Part shown: positions 42,001-48,900 of the stretch, piece after piece
Layout of the letters: each line of letters opens with the position of its first letter
Numbering within the stretch: the stretch's first letter is position 1
Source: Gnetum montanum
Taxonomy: Eukaryota > Streptophyta > Gnetopsida > Gnetales > Gnetaceae
Length of the DNA: 64,000 nucleotides
Assembly: GCA_015680685.1 (NCBI GenBank)
Contig: MNCI01030123.1
Location: 1,035,522 to 1,099,521, forward strand
Reading direction: 5' to 3'
The notes under the pieces: generated by a model
What the model saw: the letters and a program-made list of their open reading frames with translations, nothing else
Database searches by the model: none
Told to the model about the DNA's origin: nothing
Translations under genes and position numbers: made by a program

Positions 42001-42903
42001 ACATTCTGTCTGGAACGATCAAGGATACTTAGCTGGGCATCCCGCTTTTTCAGTGGGAGCGGTGTGTCTCTTGGGGGGCACTTTTAGAAAAAGTTGAAAA
42101 ATGGGTCGAAACCTGGGCCAATCGTTTAATGACCAAGAAGGGGAGGTTGGTGGTTGCATCGAGGGTGCTCACGGCAATGACTTGTTTTGTGGCCGCTATA
42201 GCCACCCCGCCACGTGCCATTATTGAAAGCATTGACATGCACATCTGCCACTTCGTTTGGTCAAGGGGCAGAGGGGGTGCAAGTTACACCTTGCCAACTG
42301 GGACCAGATCGTGCACCCCTGATCTACGAGGGGGTTGGGAATCTCAAAATTTGAAGACGAGCTAACGCTAGGTCAGCAATGCCTACTACTCCATTTTACG
42401 CACCAATACATGGAACCGGCCCAATGGGTTAGAATAATGAATGCCAAGTACATTCGGTGGCAAGTGAGAATGCAGGATTCAAGGCCCTGGCAGACACTCT
42501 GCAATGCAATCATGCACGAAAAATGCAAATGCAGGGGTGCTTGAATTTTGAGCCGTGCCACATGTTGACTGCCATGTACCCGCCGGTACCAGGGTGGCGT
42601 TAGATTTGGCAAGGACGGCTGCCCAAGAAAATTGAAGTTTTCCTGTGGTTGTTGAAAAATGACGCACTACCTGTACATGTGCATTTAAACAAACAGGGCC
42701 TCGTTCTCGACGACAGCTGCCCACTATGTGGCACCGTGCCCAAGACCATCCAACACTTCATCTTTCAATGCACCTACATGTGCTCCATGTGGCAGCAGAC
42801 AGGCTGGGCACCCCCAATTAAGTTAACGGGTGATTCCCGAGCCATGCTACTATTATGGGTAGCATGGAAAATTCAAAATCACAAAGTCTTCCGACAACGC
42901 CGT

Positions 42904-42945
<42 letters not shown>

Positions 42946-45900
42946 ATATNGTGGAGAGAAATCGACGAGGTGATGGAGGTCACACCAACTTACGAGCCTG
43001 CCTGTGCAGCGTTTCAGGAAGACAAGGAGTTGTGGGAGCTGGTGGAATGGTGCAACTGGAGTGACGTCCTGCCACGGCTAGTGGGTGAGCCGGCCCTCCC
43101 AGACAATGCATTTTTTTTCTCTAACTGGCATGAGGACTGCACCTATTTTAGGGGCACTAAGGTCATTATCTCAGAGTCCTCAATTGCCAGGTGTCTGGAG
43201 CCCCAAGCCAAAGGTGAAGTCATTCTGCCCACCACGTGTGGGTTGCAAGATGCCAAATTATTTTTCGATGGGCCAGTGCCACGCACGCAGAGTCGACAAG
43301 TTCCCAGATCTTCCCTGCCACCGATCTAGGCCCAAGCCGCAGATCTAGTGGACCACTAGGTCAAAGCTCCAGGGCATTCAGTTTGCCTTCCTTAAATGCC
43401 TCAAACTTGGAATTAGGGTTAACTTACCCTAATTTTTTCTGGCGGCACTGCAACAACAGAAGGATGGCCACCACTCTGGGCTCATCCTTGCCCTATGGCA
43501 GGGGGCGGTGAGGGGGCAACCTCAAGCGGAGTAGGGGTCTTCACCCCCGCCCCCAAGGGGTTCCCCACCTAGCCCCTCCCTTTCGGCCTACCCGGGGGTT
43601 TCAGGGATTGAACCCACGGTGACATATACCAAGAGACAAAGTTGTCGTGGGGGAACCAAGGGCCTCTAACCCCATGGCGGTGTCGGAGGTGTCCCCACCT
43701 GGAACTTTGGGGCATAGAGAAAGAGGCGATGAGGAGCTGCATCGCATGACTATGGAGGCAGCGGTCGCGACGCACGATGCGAAGCATCGCAAATGGGATG
43801 AAGCCCTTGTGCATGCACGAATCAAACTGGAAACCCGTTTCCATGAACGGGAACAAGAGATAATCCGACAGCAAGCCTTGCTGGCGGATGTGGCCTATGC
43901 CCGATTGGTGGATGAGATCTGGACCCAAGTGCAGGAAGAATTGATCCAGGAGGAAACCACCCGAAGAAAGCGTGAGGCGACTGAGCAAGCTCAACAAGAA
44001 CAGGAGCAGGAGGAGGAGAGGCAAAGACAGTGCCAATTAGATCAAGCGCACGAGCAAAGCACGCGCCAATGGCTAAGGGCTAGGCGATGTTCATACATCG
44101 TCCTGGGCATCAACTGTGATTGCTTGTGGGGGGAACTCGGGCATCACATCCAACGAACTTTTGTGTGCCTCCACTTGGACGGGGGGACATCGGCTGAGGA
44201 GTGAAGCCGATGTGAATNGGACAAATGTGGTTTGCCGAGACGTGGCGCTGTGTCGTTTGCACCCCCCCTAAAATATTCATTTAGGGGGACTATGGCAACA
44301 GTTAGACAGGAAACCATAGGATATCATTGTCAAATCCTTCATCTAAGTTAATGGTCAAATCATCCTAGATAAGATAAAGGCACCAAGATGAAGATATTTC
44401 TATAATAGATTATTTTTTGACCTTGCATACTTCTAAATTATGGTAACAATATTTACTTATGCTTGTTAGTTAAGGTGTGTGGCTTGCTTCGTACGAGTCA
44501 CAAGTTTGTTCCCATTAGAAGGCTCATATATCTACAGGCGCTATGCAAAATAATTGTTGTAACTAACCAGGTTCAATAGATCCATAGGGTCTAGGATTTA
44601 ATTAAAAAAAGTTCCAGTTTCAGTTTCATTATAAAAACAATCTAAAATACTAATTTATGAACATGAACTTTGTTATTTCTAATAAATGAAAAACATATGG
44701 GTTAACACAAAATCAGAATGTGGTTCACAGATGAACAAATTGAAAATGTATTGATGCATAATTCCATTCCTGAACACAAACTGCAAACTAAACTATCTAT
44801 AAAATTTGTTGTCCTAATCACTGGGAATACAATAGAAGAGTAACTCACAGACATCCATCTGCATCTCAGTGCTACATCACGTACTGTCTTGTCACGCAAA
44901 AGAGCAGCTATTTTGATGTATCTCAAGATATTTGTTTCATTAGCAAACCTAGACAGTAAAAAGAAATTACAATTGGAATTTTTAAAACACAAGAATTGAA
45001 AAGTTAAGAGAAACACACACACACACACACACACAAATTTTAAAAAAAATTAGGAATAGCATTATACCAATATCAACATTTATTTATTGTTAACACCAAT
45101 ATTAATTAAAGATTATATAAGACCTTAACCTAAACCATGACTAGATTCAATGAATGGTAGAATTACATTGCCATCTAGTTTTCCTAGGGGTGACAAGGGT
45201 CCTAAAATCCCTTTCTGTTCCATTTTGCTTTGTCATAATGGCTTCAGATGTGTTGTTACTTTTCCTTATCTCCTTTCATTTTCCTTGCATATATGGCCTA
45301 TCTCTAAGCATACAGTAAGTGAAACTGGCGCAAGATCTTTTAGTTAGTATTTTACTATGCTCTTTTTTTTTTTGTTAAGTTTTTCTTGCAACGGCCTTCT
45401 TCCTGAAGATTATTGGCCAGGGTTTCTTGATCAAAGTTTCTCTCGCTAGGATACTTTCACATAGAAAAGCTATGCACTACCTGCAAAACCCTCAAGCACA
45501 TCAAATGCAAACTAGATCAAGGTGACAGAAAAAGCTCTTTACTTTTATGAATTTAATGACGACATTTTAGCATCTTTTGCAAATGAGAAAAATCTCGTTG
45601 TTCGATCATTAAAATTGAAGAATGAGTTCAAAAGGCATCCAGGTTGAATCAGTTCATGTTTATCAGAAAATCTTCAAGGTGCAAATTAAGGAATGGATGT
45701 CTCTGCAAGGCCATTTGATGAAATCAAAACATTGTACAGTTTGGAGAGTATAATGTTTCAACACACGTCATAGTCAACTGTTATGCAGTCCTCAATCGCC
45801 TTCAGGATTCATGGTTGTAATTATAACAATAACAACCACATCATCTTCAATATACAAAGAGGTGGATTTTCAAAGGGAAAACTTCTGAAAATACATTTTC

Positions 45901-48900
45901 TGCCAATGGAAGAAAAATATCAGCATCTTGCAATTTTTTGAGAGAGAAAAGAAGCGGGAAATGTGATAAAAGGAAACAAAGAAGATTCCCAGACCCTAAC
46001 AATGCAAAGACCACATGAAGAAGGGCATTGTATATGACTGTTACAAAAACACCTACAAGCAGTGCAAACCAAATAGGAGGAGAAGTAAGTTTAATTTTTA
46101 ATTGGTTGGATTCACATGTAAATGTTTGAAAAGCTCCTTTAATAATATCTATATGTTAGATAGCAGTGCCAAATTCCATGTTTGCCCATACCATAGGTGT
46201 TTTATTTCATACAAGACTTGCATTCCTGGATGTTTCTGGTTGCTGACAATAAGCAACAGAAACTAGAGGGAATATGCTCAACTGGCAAACGGAAACAGTT
46301 AAAAATGTGAGACATGTTCCTGACAATTTGAAATGTAAGACATATTCCTAGACTAACAAAGAATTTTCTCTCAGTGAGGAAATTTGATGAATTATGCTAC
46401 AAATTAGCATTTTCTAAAGGGACTTGAAAATTTAGCAAGAAGACCATGAAAGTTTTGAATGCAAGTGCATCATTTGGTGAGAATATAAAATTCCTAAGAT
46501 AGATCGTTTGGCTGGGATGCAAAATTTTGCAGTACAACAAGTGATCAGGTGGTTCAGCCATGATCCAAAATCCTGCAGCACAAGTAATTCAGCTGGGATG
46601 CCAAAGTTCTCTAGTATAAATAGTGCAAGCAGGTGCAACAAGAGGAGCAATCGATACAAATTTACTGCAACAGAATAGGTGGTTCAGTCAGAATATACAA
46701 TTCTTATGTAAATGCAAGTGGTTTGGACAAAATGCAAAAGTCCGACTGTACAATAGGCAGTATGGCTAAGATGCAAAAGCCTTGTGACACAAGAAGTGCT
46801 TCTACAGACACGTAAAAATACAACACAAGAAGTGCTTCAATGGAGCGGGTAATGTGGAACTGCTATGCAGCATGTTGGTGGGTTGTAGATGGAAAAGCGT
46901 TTACTAATGAAAGCACCATAAGTGCAAAGAAGCAATTGCTAATGGCGTTGGTAGGAATAAGGATGTAGAAGCTTGAAACGAAGGTTCAGAACTGCAACAA
47001 GAACGATGCTGCTTACAGCATGGTCAGAAAATGATATAGAAAAATTATCTTTTTATTTACATGTTATGTTGAACAAAACAAGATGAATACAGTGTGCCAA
47101 ACACTTCCTGTAATTTATATCTTGTTGAAAGAGAAACAAAAACAAAATTGATAACTAATGAAATGTTCTTTCAATGGTGAAAGATTATGCATGCAATGCA
47201 TAAGTTCCACTTTTGAATCATCAGAGATGCATAATGGAAACCTAGTGTACACAAAATGATATGGTTCACAGTGAGGCCAAAATATAGAATATACTGACTG
47301 CTGCACAGACCCTAGATTCTATGCTTTGGAAGGAGGTCCCCGAAGGTCATAGTCAGGATACAACCCTCAATGTTTATGGAGCAAGCTAAAAAAAATAAAG
47401 GACATTCTCAATCATACAATCGGAAAGGTCAAGTCAAAATTAAACTGAAAAATTCAGTATAAGACAATGTTATTTTGGTACAAATTTATTTAAACTGATT
47501 CAAAAGCAACTATCTGTGGAATGGATTACAGCGTTTGGAAGATATTCACGTGACCCTACCTGTGAAAAGCCTCAGGAATGCAAACAAAAAACCTGGTAAA
47601 ACACAGCACTACAGGACCAGATCTTCGACATAAGAAATATTTACTTGAAAAGCTCCTATGTGAGCTCCTCTCAAGATTTCAGAATCAAGATTCAGGATGG
47701 GTTCAACTTAGATAAGCAACCATGGAACTTGAAAACATCCTGATTCAAGCAAAATGGCTCTGCTTTTTCCCCTTTTTTAAGAGCTCTTTCTTATCCGTTG
47801 TAAAAAAAATGTGATTTTGGGAAAATCCATAGTAACTGGCAAATAATTTTTGCAACAATCTTAATAGTTTAGTGGACAACTTCTAAAGAAGCAGTTCAAA
47901 AATGAAAAGAATCGATCTCGTGAAACAGCAGTTTCAGCTAGGTCTCAATCATACCGTAACAGAGATGGGGAAGCATTTTTATTTAGCCCTCTGCTCAATT
48001 TGTTTAATTATTGGAGAACTGAAAGAGTAGTTTAAATGATACTTTTTTTTAATGTTTTCAAAAAAAAAAACATTTAAACTATACAAGGGATCTGACAATT
48101 TCTGCAACCATACTAGCTTTGAATCCTCTCTGGATTCATCATCAGAGGTATGGAAATACATAAATGGAAGAGTATATATTTATATGTAGCCTATAAGGAG
48201 ACCTCAACAGATAATGTCATTTCAGTGTGATATCCTGTGAAGAGCTCATTTACATGCCAGAAGCTATATTCAAGAAACTTAAAATTTAGATGATTCTGAT
48301 CATCATATGAAGCTTTTAAGTCCATTCCTCTTTCCTTTGTTTTTGTTTCACAATATTTTTGGATTTTCTCAAAACATGGATTCCAAACATCATGTATCCA
48401 CGTTCAACACAATTAAAAATGAAACTGAGGTTTCCTTATTACGTCAGCCTGCAGCCCTTTAGATCCACCAGACAGAATCAAGTTTCAGCCACTTCTTGCT
48501 CTTTATAACAATGTTTCAATTAGTCAAGCATGCACCATATTCATTATGCTTTTAAGTACTCAATAGGTCTATCCAAAGAGTAACAAAATTTGGCCATGTG
48601 TACCATCAACTTAGTGTCAAAAAGAATCAGTGTACATGTTATATGAATTTTAGATATGCCAGGGATAAAAGTTGTTGTCTATATTTGTCTCGTTTCACAA
48701 CTTAAAGTATCCGAGACGGGCTGCTTTGTCATTACTTTTATTTTTATATTTGAACAATTCCGCCAATGGCTTGAGGGTTTAACCATGGCTCAGCATTACT
48801 AATTTGAAATTCTGTCTGCAGCAGGTTTCTCTGACTTGGACTAACACCAGGAGAGAATTTCTGCAATTACAATGTGAGCTTTCGAAGATTCCTAAAGGAA

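Larger units (their letters stand above)
39961..44280 (+). mobile_element. Family A copy E3, least decayed of the family, in intron 2
   Basis: 5'-truncated within the endonuclease (starts EECDIVCLQ). It keeps RT, zf-RVT and the extra 3' module with fewer stops than E1 or E2. It ends near a small hairpin (CCCCCTAAA / TTTAGGGGG, 44265-44288); the A tail is not clear. Antisense to the host gene. Confidence 0.8.
32024..44848 (-). other. Intron 2 of the DUF3755 gene, 12.8 kb
   Basis: The largest intron. It contains a decayed Copia element (34.3-38.5 kb) and family A copy E3 (39.96-44.28 kb), both antisense to the gene, and SINE-like pieces near 39.3 and 44.3-44.6 kb. In 32024-34250 only AT-rich unrecognised sequence is seen. 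Confidence 0.85.
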
